Source: Platanthera guangdongensis (Eukaryota > Streptophyta > Magnoliopsida > Asparagales > Orchidaceae). From it: a stretch of 64,000 nt of DNA. This document shows positions 22,860 through 34,018 of this stretch, in pieces; within the stretch, counting starts at the first letter, position 1; each line of letters starts with the position of its first letter. The notes under the pieces were generated by a model. It did not search any database and had not been told where the DNA came from. It saw only the letters and a list, made by a program, of their open reading frames with translations. The stretch spans positions 69,734,324 to 69,798,323 of the forward strand of contig CM077162.1 in assembly GCA_039583875.1 (NCBI GenBank), in the 5' to 3' direction. The translations under genes and the position numbers were made by a program.

Positions 22860-25800
22860 CACTAGGTAGAATAAATTGGAAAGCCCGCCTATACACTATT
22901 CGACACGGGTGCTTCGCACTCGTTCGTGTCGGAGGCCTTCGTGGAAGGGCTGGAAGGAGTGGAGCGGTTCATAGGCCTGATGAGGAGGGTGCGTCTACCC
23001 GATGGATCAGAGCTATTCACCTCTGCCCACTACAACATGGAGGCGGAGATTGGCGGAAAGTCATTCGAAGTATCGACAACGATCCTAAGGATGCCAGTCT
23101 TCGAGCTGATCCTGGGCATGACATGGTTGCACTGGAACCATGCCCAGATTGATTGCCAAGAAAAGAGGATCACTGTGAGGCACGGGGACTCTGTCATTAT
23201 CATCGAAGGTATAAGACCTGCCTCTCATATACTCTTATCTTTAGTACAGGTCGTTAAGGCCCATATGCAGGGAGAGGAGGTTTATCAGATTCTATTTGAG
23301 ATGACGGAGGACAAGGGATCTGTGTTAGACATCCCGGTGGTGCGATATTTTACTGACATCTTTCCAGAGAAACTGCCAGGACTACCTCCGCACCGAGAGC
23401 AGGACTTCCAGATACAGCCTGTGCCGGGGGCCAAGCCAGCATCTAGGGCCCCTTACCGGATGGCCCCGAAAGAGTTGACAGAGTTCTGAAGTCAGTTGCA
23501 GGAACTAGTAGAGGCAAGGATTGTCCGGCCAAGCTCTTCGCCATGGGGAGCCCCGGTGCTATTTGTCAAGAAGAAGGATGGAAGTCTTCGCTTGTGTATT
23601 GATTATCGAGCGCTGAACAGACTGACGGTCCGAAATACATACATGCTGCCACGGATTGACAAGTTGTTCGACCAACTGGAAGGAGCGCATTTCTTCTCAA
23701 AACTTGACTTGAGGTCAGGTTATTACCAGCTACGGATTCGAGAGGAGGTCATTCCAAAGACTGCCTTCAGTAGTAGGTACAGACTGTTTGAGTTTACAGT
23801 GATGCCATTCGGGCTCACAAATGCACCGTCAGCATTTACACGCCTCACGAACATTATATTCGATGAGTATTTGGATGTATTCGTCATCAAATTTATTGAT
23901 GACATCCTCATCTACTCAAGGACGGAGGAGGAGCATACACGACACCTGACTTTGACTCTAGAGAGGCTACGGGAACACCAGCTGTACGCGAAGTTCAGCA
24001 AATGCCAGTTTTGGATAAAGTAGGTGGCCTTCTTAGGTCATATCATCAGCGGTGCAGGGTTGACAGTAGACCCAGCCAAGATTCAGGCAGTTCAGGATTG
24101 GCCACCGTTGAGGATAGCAACGGATGTACGGAGCTTCCTGGGACTTGCCGGATATTACCAGAAGTTCGTCGAAGGATTCTCCCAGGTTGCACTCCCTCTT
24201 ACATCCCTGACGAAGAAGGAATCCCCGTTCATTTGGACCCCACAGTGCGAGGCGGCCTTTGTGGAGTTGAAAGGTCGGCTTACCAAAGCTCCCATTCTCG
24301 CTCTTCCGTCAGGAAGGGAGGGATTCCAGGTGTACACAGATACATCCTACCAGGGGATGGGTGTTGTTCTGATATAGAACAGGCACGTAATAGCCTACGC
24401 CTCCCGACAGCTGAAGATACATGAGAAGAACTATCTGGTGCATGATATGGAGATGGGTGCAGTGATCTTTGCTTTGTAGATTTGGCGACACTACCTCTAC
24501 GGGGTTCACTGTGACATCTTCTCCGATCACAAGAATTTGAGATATGTGGACACACAGAAGGAACTCAACATCAGACAAAGACATTGGGTGGAGATCCTGT
24601 CGGATTACCAGTACACCATGCACTACCATCCCGGCAAGGCGAACGTGGTGGCAGATGCTCTGAGCCGGAGAGGAGATACCTCAGGGAAGGGACCACAACT
24701 GATGTCCATGGAGCTAGTCCGGTCTTTCAGAGATATGCAAATATCCCTAGTGTCCGAGAATGATCCAAAGCTGTACATGGAGTATCTAGCATCAATGGTT
24801 GCCATAGATGATATTTGGGACCGCATCCGGGACGGACAGAAGACAGATGCATGTGCAGAGCCGATATTCCAAGCCTTGAAGGAGGGTTTGACGGGTGATT
24901 ATTCACTGAAAGATGGATTGCTGTATTTCAGAGGCAGGGTCTATATACCCGCAGGAGGTCAGATTCGGGAGGACATCATTGTTGAAGCACATTGTAGCAG
25001 ATATTATATACACCCGGGGATCACCAAGATGACGGCAGACTTGAAGAAGACGATGTTCTGGCCGGGGATGAAGAAGGACATTACATACTTCGTGACTCAT
25101 TGCGAGGCATGCCAGCTAGTGAAGGCGGAGTTTAGAAACCCCGCAGGATTACTACAGCCACTTTTGGTGCCAGAGAGGAAATTTTAGGACATCGCGATGG
25201 ATTTCATTCATGGCCTTCCCCGATCACAGACGGGAAACGATTCGATTTGGGTCATCGTCGATCAGCTGACGAAGGTGGCCAGATTCATTCCAATCAGAAA
25301 AGATGACTCGGTTGGGGTACTAGTGCGGAGATTCGTAGAGCAGTTCATTCGTTACCATGGGGTGCCCTGGACGATCGTGTCAGATCGGGATGGTCGGTTC
25401 ACATCCAGGGAGTGGAGATCCGTGTAGGCTTACTTAGGCACGCAGCTGACCTTCAGCACAGCATTTCATCCCCATACGGATGGGCAGACAGAACACACCA
25501 ACTGGACATTAGAGTACCACATAAGGCTATGCATTCTGGATCGAAATGAACCTTGGGAGAAGCTTTAACCACTGGTCGAGTTCTCCTATAACAACAGCTA
25601 CCAGTCCAGCATAGTGATGGCTCCTTATAAAGCCTTGTACGGAAGGAGATGTTGGACTCCACTTTCATGGATTCAGGATAAGGATCCGAAGGCGTTGGGA
25701 TCAGATTTTGTCGAAGACACCGAAGCTCGGTTGAGACTGATACATGACAGAATGCTGAAAACACAGAGCCGACAGGCTAAGTACTACGATGCTCGACACC

Positions 25801-26288
25801 GTCAGGTAGAGTTTCAGGTGGGAGACCGGGTTTTCCTGAAGATCTGGCCCATGCACGGAGTTTCACGAGTGCGTGGTCGGAAGAAGAAGCTCAGCCCTAG
25901 GTATATGGGCCCTTACAGGATCCTGGAGCGGATCGGGCCCCTAGCTTACAGGCTGGAGTTGCCACCGTAACTGACAGGTTTACACGATGTGTTCCATATT
26001 TCTTCACTTAGGAGGGCTCTACTACGCTTGGAGCAGCAGATTTCGACCACAGATGGGCCGGTAGCTTCAGATCGGTCAGTTCACTTGGAGCCGGTTCGGA
26101 TCAATGACAGAGGAGTACGGATCTTGCGTCGCAAGAAGGTTCCGTTAGTCAAGGTTCTGTGGAGAAACCACGGCCAGGAGGAGCATACCTGGGAACCGTA
26201 GGACCTGATGCGACAAAAGTATCCAGAGTTGTTCAGTCAGGTATACCTCACAACCTCTCAAGATGTTCAATTTACTTTCTTGTTTTAA
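22860..26288 (+). pseudogene. Element B protease-RT-RNase H-integrase-chromodomain (stops only)
   Basis: The protease is LFDTGASHSFVSEAF at 22896. RT follows from about 23496 ([15 protein letters not shown]; box FIDDILIYS). RNase H has [24 protein letters not shown] and VVADALSRR. Integrase has the HHCC finger (CEACQLVK) and a D-D-E core at MDFIHGLP, VSDRDGRF and GQTEHTN. The C-terminus has GPYRILERIGPLAYRLELPP, then a chromodomain-like KVLWRNHGQEEHTWEP. One frame is kept from 22896 to the TAA at 26286, broken only by stop codons near 23487, 24021, 24375, 24476, 25185, 25425, 25566, 25968 and 26199. I see no frameshift. The copy is dead as read. Confidence 0.9.
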
Positions 26289-26533
26289 ACAAGTAGGGCT
26301 GCTCTAGAAGGAGTAGAGGCTAATCTTTTGTTTATTGGGATCTTGGCTTTTCCAATTGGGCGAATTGGTCATAAATTTAGGTTTCCCTTTAAACCCCACT
26401 TAGCAAACATGGCGTCAAGATGTAATCTTTCACTTCTTATGGGATGTTACAAGCTTCCTTTTTCTTCGATAGAAATTCCTGTAGGCTTAACCTTGATTTC
26501 GAGGACGAAATCTTTGTTTTGTTTATTGGGATT
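26289..26533 (+). other. Element B 3' untranslated segment and polypurine region
   Basis: It lies between the end of pol and the LTR. It contains TTTCGAGGACGAAATC, a phrase typical of gypsy elements just before the 3' LTR, and a weak purine tract TTATTGGGATT. No gene. Confidence 0.6.
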
Positions 26534-29500
26534 TGTAACATCCCATTTCCAACTAGACCCCTAAGAGGGGTTTTGGCCATGACTAGGTCATGATAGAACC
26601 CAAGGAAACTAAAAACGGCCAAGTGATAGAAGGCCAAAGTGAGAATCACCTTGGTCTACCTGTGGCACAACCTCATCATAAAACCTAGGGTTTGACCTTA
26701 GGTCTTCACCATGACCCCATGACCCCACCACAACATCACTAACCTATCAGAGGGTCCACTAGAGCCTTAAGGTTCCATTGGAGTCAACCCAAAGTGGTCA
26801 ATTTGACATAGGACCACCATAGGCCTAAATTGGTCAAAGTGCCCTAACAAAGGGCAGTTGACCTCTAATGTGCCCAACCGACCTTGCCCAGGTCTTCCTA
26901 GACCTAAAGTGAGGTCAATGGGTCACTAAGGACACATTGGGTTCAGTCCTAGAGGCCAAGTTGACCCAAGTCAACTCAAGCCCCTAATCTGGTCAAAGTA
27001 CCCTTACTAAGGGTAGGTGACCTCCAAAGTGCAAGGTAACCTACATAACCCTTACTAGACCTCAAGGGAAGCCATGGGGTCAACCCAAATGGTCATGTTG
27101 ACCCAAGTCAACTTTAGCCCATAAGTGGTCAAAGTGCCCTTACCAAGGGACAAGTGACCTCCAAGATGTCAAGTCAGCCCTATCCAACCCTACCTAGACC
27201 TTAGGGGAGATCAATGGGTCACCAGGGACTTTTTAGGGGCAACCAAAAAGGTCAAAAAGACCAAGGTCAACCCAAGCCTACCTTGGGTCAACATAGCCCA
27301 AATAGGCTAGCCCAAGTTCAAGCCTCCTCATGTGGCTTCTTTAGGAGATGATGTGTATGGATGGGCTGCCAATAGACCTCCAGATTAACCAAGTCAACTT
27401 GGTGACTAGGAGAGAGTGTGAGCTTATTTTCCATGGTTATGGAGGAGAGAGAAAAATGAAAGAAGGGGGAAGGAAGGGGCTCGCCCAACGGGAGGCCAAA
27501 GGCCACCTTTAATGGCTGAATTCAACTCCCCTAGGGGAATGGGATAAGTTTCCAGCCGCTTCCCTGGCCACTAAGGGCCTGGTTCAGCCCCCTCTACCAT
27601 GGCCAAATGCGTCCATTAATGGCCTTAATGGCCATTGATGATGGCCATTGATGATCCAGCCTCTCCCCTCCCCATCTAAGGCTTTAAACACCTTCAGTGG
27701 GCCGAGAGGAGGATTTCCCAGTCCTTACCTGAAGAAACCAAGCCTCTTCACTACGTAGTTGCAGAAACCGAGCGGCGCCTCCTTCAAATATGGCTTTCTG
27801 GCGATCTTCTCGACTTCAGGCCGCCGACAAGGTCCTCCTCCACTCTTCCTTTCATGGGTAGTTCTTAGGAATCTTTAGGGCCAAGGTTCGGGCTCAATTG
27901 AGCCCGATCCAAAGGGAAATTATCCTGTTTTTTCCGCAAAAATGCAACCATCAGGATCGCTAGAATAGGGCTCTCCGGCATCAGTGATGCCTCCTGGCGA
28001 CATCCACCACCTCAACGGAGGTGTTGGTGGCGGTGGCCGGCCGGGGAGGTGGCTGGATGGCCGTCGGCAGCCGCTTGAAACTGGCCCAGGAAAAATAAAT
28101 CCTGGCCGTCAGCTCAAGGTAGAAGATGAACGGATCCCGTCCACTTTGCGCAAAGATTCGTGCCATATTAGATTTTAAACTATAGTATATATATTTCTGA
28201 TTATTTAATTATGTCACAGATTTTGTATTTATTGGTTTTAATTTTTAAAAATACTTAGAAGCTAGAACATAAAAAGTGAAAATGAATCCCTTGATGTCTA
28301 GTGTAATTTAAAATTGATTTCACTCAATTTGGAATCCTGGTTATACCACAACACCGATTTTGGTGGGCCCTATACCTAGGACTATCCTGAGATTCAAATG
28401 GATGTCCACCCTTCATCCCTTGTCCAAATGACCTGAGATTTGGGCAGGGAGTCTACCTTAGGGCCTGTCCAAAATTCAGAATTTTTGGAGAATATTTTTC
28501 TATAGTTTTTAGGAAAATTTAATAATCCATGAATAAATTAATTAGGTGTCCTAAACACCTCAAAATCCCCTCAAATTTGGGTGGGAGGTCTTAGAGGGAA
28601 TGTTAGGGTTCTGGTAAAATTTTCATCTCATTTGTAGATATTTTGGCTAGGTATTCATCCAACCCTAGGTTGACCCCTTTTAGGGTTAAATAGGTCAAAC
28701 ATCCCCTTTGGGTTTTGAGTGGTCAAATCACCTCAACAGAGGTTGATATTTTGGCCACTGACTTTTTATAGTATGACTCACCCTCCAATGAAATTTATGG
28801 TGGTTAAGTGTAGGGTAGCCCTAGAACCCTAGGGTAGATTCCTTAATGGGGATTTTTAGGGTTTGAAGATCATAGGGTCAAATTACCTTGGATTGACTTG
28901 AAACTTTGTGGAGAGGACCATAGGATTAGTATAGTTCTCTGGTTAAAATTTTAGGGAATTTGGAAGCCTTAAACCCCCTCAAAACCCTAACCCTAATTTA
29001 GGGCACAAATCTTGTAGGGATAGAAAATGTCACAAAAACTCTTTGAAAAGTGATGAGATTTGGGTTGAGTAGTTCTTGAGGTCAGTACAAGCTCTGGAGA
29101 TTTTATTATGAATATAGGATTATTATTTTGGATACTTTATTAACAAATTGGTAATTTGTATTATTTACTTAGAAATTTATTAGGAAGAAACTACTTGTTG
29201 GAAATTAATGAAATTTAGCCATAGCACTTTTTATTATGTTTTAAAGCTCTGTGAATGTTTATAGAATTTTTGGATGATTATTTTTAAGGGTTGCTTCATT
29301 AAGTATGGTTTCCCATGAAAATTTAAGTTAATTTATTTTGGAGTCTACCTACCCTGTAAAATTATGATTTTTGTACAATGATCTTTTCTAAACCATATTA
29401 AGATTCTGTAATTTTTATATAATTTTCTCATGAATAATTTTGGTACTTCCTTCTTTACATATGATTAAGAGAAATATTTTGGATAAATTAATTAGAGGTC

Positions 29501-31609
29501 AAATATTTTCTGAACAATCATGGAAATTTGTATCTAGTCATATACCTCTGTTAATTTAGTGATCAAAATTTTTGGGTGGCCATTACTTGAGTAGATCATA
29601 TAGTTCATGTACAAAATTGCCCATGGCCAAACATTTGGGAAAATTCAATAAATATCAAATTAATTATAAAATTATGGATCTCCGATTTTAGACTAAATTT
29701 GTTATGATAGACCTCTGGTAAATTTTATAGGAGATTTGGAAGACAATCTGGAGTACCTCCTTTATACATCTCATATTGTATAGGGTGGTCTGCATACAGT
29801 AACTGCGGAAACTGAACTAGTGTGGGTATGAATTTTGAAGAGTTGAATCCTCAGTAAGTTACTGATTTGGGTAATAAAGGGGTTCATCATTGGAAGGCGA
29901 GATTAGTAGAGTGAGAAGTTGACTAGTGTTAGGTGGTGCTCGGGATCGGCGAAAGATCATCCTTCCCGTAGGGAGGAAATGTTTAATGCACTAGGGCTAG
30001 ATTCAGTAAAATTAATTAAGTGTCGGGAAATCGGATAGCAACCAATAATAATAAGTGTCTTGCGAAAGGGAGCATTGAGTGTAATCACATCGTAGTTCCT
30101 ATTGCCTTCGAGAGTCATTCACGGGGTATACCTTGGGCAGTCCTGGGCTAACGTAAACTGTAGGAGTGATAAATCTTAAAGAGCAACTAGAATAATTAGG
30201 GGTTCACTTTCACACACCTCGGTGTCTCGAGAAGTTGGTTTGACTCGGCTGATATTTGTGAGGGGCAGGATGGCCCGGCGAGCTTTGGCTCGGTTGACAT
30301 TTGTGACGGACGGGATGATCCGGGGAGCTTCGGCTCGGTGCTGATACATAAGGTTGCATGTGCATAAAGTAAAGGCGGTGGGTCTTCGGTATTGGAGTGT
30401 TGATGCACCGATGCCAATACGTTGACTCGGCAAGTGGGGCTAGTACTTCGCCAACAGAAGTCCGGTGCGGCAACTGGCAAGAGTACGTAGGAGCTCCGCT
30501 TAGTGCACCAGCGTTCAGGCATACAATAGGTTTGACCGGTAGTGCTTTACTGGTTTAGAGGTGGGCGAGGCCCAACCCACCGCTTCCGTCTGCCACTACG
30601 AAGGTATCCTGGGAGGTTCGGCTCCAGAAAGGGGGAACTAAAGGTCTGTGTGCACAGAGTCAGGTGGGTGAGTTGCACTTGCATGATCGCATCATAACCC
30701 ACTTACATGTCATAGTATAATCATAGCATAAAACCCCTGTCACCTATTGTATAAGTGGTATGGGATGCTTATACAATAGGCCCTGCAAAACGATCCCTTG
30801 GTCTATAGGCTTGTGTGTGCAAGTTTATTAATTAAAGCTAAATTCTTTATATATATATTGTTGTTAATAACCGACACCACAACGTATAAATTGGTATGGG
30901 ATTCTTCATACAATGGGAGCCCTATAGAAGATCCCTTGCTTATATGTTCCATATAAGTTAAGGTTACTTTTCATACTTTACTTTACTGTCACATGTACTA
31001 TAAAAATTGCTAGTATAGGTCCGCTGCCATCTGTTTCTTGATTACTCTCCACCTTCAAGTCCTCCCCTTTCTTCCTCTCTGCTCGGTGCCAAGGGGCCAT
31101 GGGTGAAGGGATGGGGGATGATAGGGCTTAGTATTATAGACTAACGGTTTTCGAACCACATCATTTAGGGGATCGTGGAGCCCAGCATGGAGGAGCAACC
31201 TCGCAGGTTGGCATGCTTGGAGATGGGGCAGTCTAGCACCGGAGTTCAGACGACGGGGACTGTGAGCCCCTGACCTTAGTAGTGTTTTATTTTGCTTCCG
31301 CTTGAGTGACTATATAGTGAGGATTTAATGTAGCGGGCTTAAGCCCTTATTTTCAGTACATTATATTTTGTGGACTCTCCCTTTGTGGAGATATATTTAC
31401 TCTGATGTGATATTATTGTGGACATTTGATTAGAGTTTTTACCTCACTTGTGTTTACTATATTTTTGTTGCTTTTATGTGATCGAATCGGCCGGCAGAAT
31501 TGGCGATTTGCGGTGATGAACCTTCAGGGCGTGAAGGTGTCACTGCAAAGCGACGGTTCTGGTCCTAAGACCCTGGTGTTGAAAAAAGAAAAAAAGGGGG
31601 GGTCTTACA
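26534..31609 (+). repeat. Element B full LTR, 5076 bp
   Basis: It starts TGTAACATCCC and ends CTTACA, giving TGTAA/TTACA terminal inverted repeats. It serves as 3' LTR of B1 and 5' LTR of B2. The first 3.4 kb (to 29921) has no visible counterpart in the window. It includes diverged tandem GGTCAAAGTGCCCTTAC-type repeats (26832-27230) and a possible short ORF near 28000 that looks spurious. The last 1.7 kb matches B's split 5' LTR. An LTR of 5 kb is long for a chromovirus. Confidence 0.75.
26832..27240 (+). repeat. Imperfect tandem repeat inside the B LTR
   Basis: Three diverged units start near 26833, 26992 and 27127. Each opens GGTCAAAGT(G/A)CCCT, then has an AGGG core, a GTGACCTCC-like phrase, and CCTAGACCT(A/T)A further on. 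Unit length varies from about 135 to 160 bp. Confidence 0.6.
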
Positions 31610-31805
31610 AGTGGTATCAGAGGCAAACCTCGATCGAAAAGTAACAGTCCACAACCCCTGGGTCACCCCCGCGCGAGTTTAGTTTGGGGACAAACTAAGC
31701 AGCGGAAGCAGTGGTGTGCCCATATGAGGGATCACATGGAAATTGTCCACTTTTATTAGGTATTGAGTCGATTACCTACTAATGGAGTTTGTTTTGCATC
31801 CCCCA
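31610..31805 (+). mobile_element. Start of second B copy (B2): primer site, leader and eight gag codons
   Basis: It matches 21480-21675 nearly base for base: TGGTATCAGAGG at 31612, the leader, and the gag ATG at 31782 (MEFVLHPP). It ends at CCCCA 31805, where element C begins. The rest of B2 should resume to the right of element C, beyond this window. Confidence 0.85.
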
Positions 31806-31953
31806 TGTTGGGTACATTGGTTTAAATATACCGGATTTGAAGAAGCCTCACCCAACTCAATGATATACATCAAAATGTATTTGATGTATTTTGAGTTACT
31901 TGTGCAGGTTAAGTATTTGCAGGACTGAAGCAAAAAGTTTCTAAGTCCATGTG

Positions 31954-32890
31954 TCGACACCCAGAGGGAAAGTGTCGACACTTAAGAAGACTTGTGTCGA
32001 CACCCAGGCAAGCAGTGTCGACACTTGGAGTCATTGTGTCGACACCTGGGATGCAGAGTCGACACCAGACAGAAAGTGTCGACACAAGGAGCTGTGTCGA
32101 CACTCAATGAAGAAAGTACAGTAAAGCTGTGTCGACACTTAACAGCAGTGTCGATACCCAAAGAAGCTGTGTCTACACCAGAAAGTGTCGACACTTGGAG
32201 CTGTGTCGACACTCAGCAAAAGTCAGCAGAGACTAAGTATAAGTGTCGACACCCAGAATAATGTGTCGACACACAACAGAAGAGTCATCACTTGAAGTAC
32301 AAGTGTCGACACCCAGAACAATGTGTCGACACTCAACAGAAGAGTCAACACTGGAAGTAAGTGTCGACACCCAGAACAATGTGTCGACACTTAGCTGAAG
32401 ACTCACACTTGAAGAAAGTGTCGACACAAGGAGTTGTGTCGACACTTAGCAAAGAACAAAAAGATCAACAAAATATTCTAAGTACAAGTGTCGACACTAA
32501 GACTATGTGTCGACACTCAGCTGAAGTCTCAACAGAAGAATCAAGTGTCGACACAAGGAGCTGTGTCGACACTCAGCAAGTATCAACATTGAAGACTATG
32601 TATCGACACCAAGAAGTAGTGTCGACACTTAACAGATTCAACACAAGAAGTTGTGTCGACACAAAAGAGATGTGTCGACACTTAGAAGAATTCAGCAAAA
32701 GATAGAAGATCAAGTACTTGTGTCGACACTCAATTTCAGTGTCGATACATGCAGAAGAAACTGTGTCGAGACATAGAATCTACAACACAAGGAGTTGTGT
32801 CGACACCTTGTAGGCTAGTGTCGACACTTACACAACTTGTGTCGACACTTGGTCTATAAGTGTCGACACTTAAAGATAGAAAGTCTCGAC
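31954..32890 (+). repeat. Dense GTGTCGACAC palindrome array in C's U3
   Basis: The 10-bp perfect palindrome GTGTCGACAC (or one-base variants such as GTGTCGATAC or GTCTCGACAC) recurs roughly every 15-40 bp, several dozen times, with irregular spacers. The array ends before the TATA-like box at 33027. A second array of the same word lies at 63548-63985. Confidence 0.95.
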
Positions 32891-33026
32891 ACTTTCAGAC
32901 AGTTAGAGAACTTTCAATAACTGACTGGATGACTTGACAGCTGCCGTTCCAGCCGGTCTACAGCACCTGTCAGAGATGTCAGAATTCAGTTATGGACCGG
33001 ACCAGCCGGTTACCATGAAGAAGGCC

Positions 33027-33034
33027 TTTAAATA
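33027..33034 (+). promoter_or_regulatory. TATA-like box in the C 5' LTR
   Basis: TTTAAATA followed by GGCTC sits about 140 bp downstream of the palindrome array, in a normal position for an LTR promoter. Confidence 0.5.
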
Positions 33035-33454
33035 GGCTCATACAGTCTATAGAAATCAGTTGTTGGACAGATTGAAAGTTGTTCAAAAAAAGTGGTTCAC
33101 AGAGTTGTTCAAGTTATTGATCAAGTATCAAAACAAGAAGATCTAGCTGTCCAATTGCAGATCTAAGAAGTTGGAGAGAGAGGGCTCCATCCAAGAAATC
33201 AGCTGTTGGAACTAGGCTGAGAAGAAGGGTTCAGATATATTCTGGATCTTAAGAAGCAGAGGTCAAGGATCAACTGCAGAAGGAGTCAATCTTATTGAGT
33301 TCTACTTTCAAGAAGCTTTGAAGAAAGCTAAGTCAGATTGAATCCAGCTGAGTTCTTCCAAGAACTCATCAAGAAACTCACAACTCCCCTCTCTTGTTTC
33401 TGAGTTGCTGAGTTATCATTTGTATAATCATTTTTATCTTGTAGGATCCTTTGG

Positions 33455-33655
33455 ATCTGAGTGTTTGTAAGCCTGTAATTATAAAGGCTGAGGGTAGGGC
33501 TTGAGAGCCTGAGTGTAGGAGATTGAAATCTCTGAGTGTAGTAGCCTTGGTGGCTGAGTGTAGGCCTTGTTGGCTGAGTGTAGGCCTTGTGGCTGAGTGT
33601 AGGCTTTGTGGAAAAGCTGAGTTGTAGGGCCTTGGGCCTGAGGTGTAGGAACCAG
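33455..33655 (+). repeat. Short GAGTGTAGG repeats in C's R/U5
   Basis: Repeated CTGAGTGTAGG(C/A)-type units of about 20-25 bp, for example GGCTGAGTGTAGGCCTTG. They may be tandem-duplicated leader sequence. Confidence 0.6.
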
Positions 33656-33915
33656 TTTGGGTTCTGAGACAGTGGTGAAGTTTGGCCGAATCTAGTACAC
33701 TGCTAGATAGGAGAAGGGGGAAAGTGGATGTACCCAAAGCTTGGGGAATCACTATAAAACTTTGTGTCTGCCGTGATTGTGATTTGCTGTGAATGCTGTG
33801 TAATAGTAGATTAGATTCTGTGATAAAAACTGTTTGCTGCCATAAAAAGTCAAAAAGAAATTGGTCACCTATTCACCCCGCCCCCTCTAGGTGTTTAGGT
33901 ACTATATCTTTCAAG

Positions 33916-33927
33916 TGGTATCAAAGC
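33916..33927 (+). other. Primer-binding site, tRNA-iMet type (element C)
   Basis: TGGTATCAAAGC lies 2 nt after the LTR end, one mismatch from the tRNA-iMet complement TGGTATCAGAGC. Confidence 0.75.
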
Positions 33928-34018
33928 GAGGTTCCTCAAAAAGGACTAACAGTCTGAGGAGATCCTGATTGGCAGATTCAGTCTAAGTCACATTACAGAT
34001 TCAAGAAAATCAAGAACC

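Larger units (their letters stand above)
6575..31805 (+). mobile_element. Element B: tandem Ty3/gypsy chromovirus array (B1 plus start of B2)
   Basis: The order is: 5' LTR remnant (split by element A), tRNA-Met primer site, gag-pol, full LTR, a second primer site, leader and gag start. The pol order is protease-RT-RNase H-integrase with a C-terminal WRNHGQEEHTWEP motif of chromovirus (Tekay/Del-like) type. LTR ends are TGTAACATCCC...CTTACA. The third LTR and the rest of B2 lie outside the visible part of B, because element C interrupts B2 at 31805. All coding parts carry stop codons. Confidence 0.8.
31806..33913 (+). repeat. Element C 5' LTR, 2108 bp
   Basis: It opens TGTTGGGTACATTGG and ends ATATCTTTCA. 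It contains a dense GTGTCGACAC array (31954-32890), a TATA-like TTTAAATA at 33027-33034, and short GAGTGTAGGCCTTG(T)GGCT repeats at 33455-33650. It is followed by a tRNA-iMet-type primer site. The right copy is not in the window, so the ends are inferred from TG...CA and the primer site. Confidence 0.8.

Noticed and set aside
27981..28178. Short ORFs within the long B LTR
   Set aside because: Overlapping small frames on both strands with no domain, inside an LTR.
31992..32705. ORFs rich in CRH and STL/VSTL repeats over the palindrome array
   Set aside because: Read on both strands from GTGTCGACAC repeats. They are a by-product of the array rather than proteins.
31954..32890. CRISPR-like pattern of short repeats and spacers
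   Set aside because: Repeats are 10-bp palindromes with irregular 5-30 bp spacers inside a plant LTR. There is no leader or cas gene.
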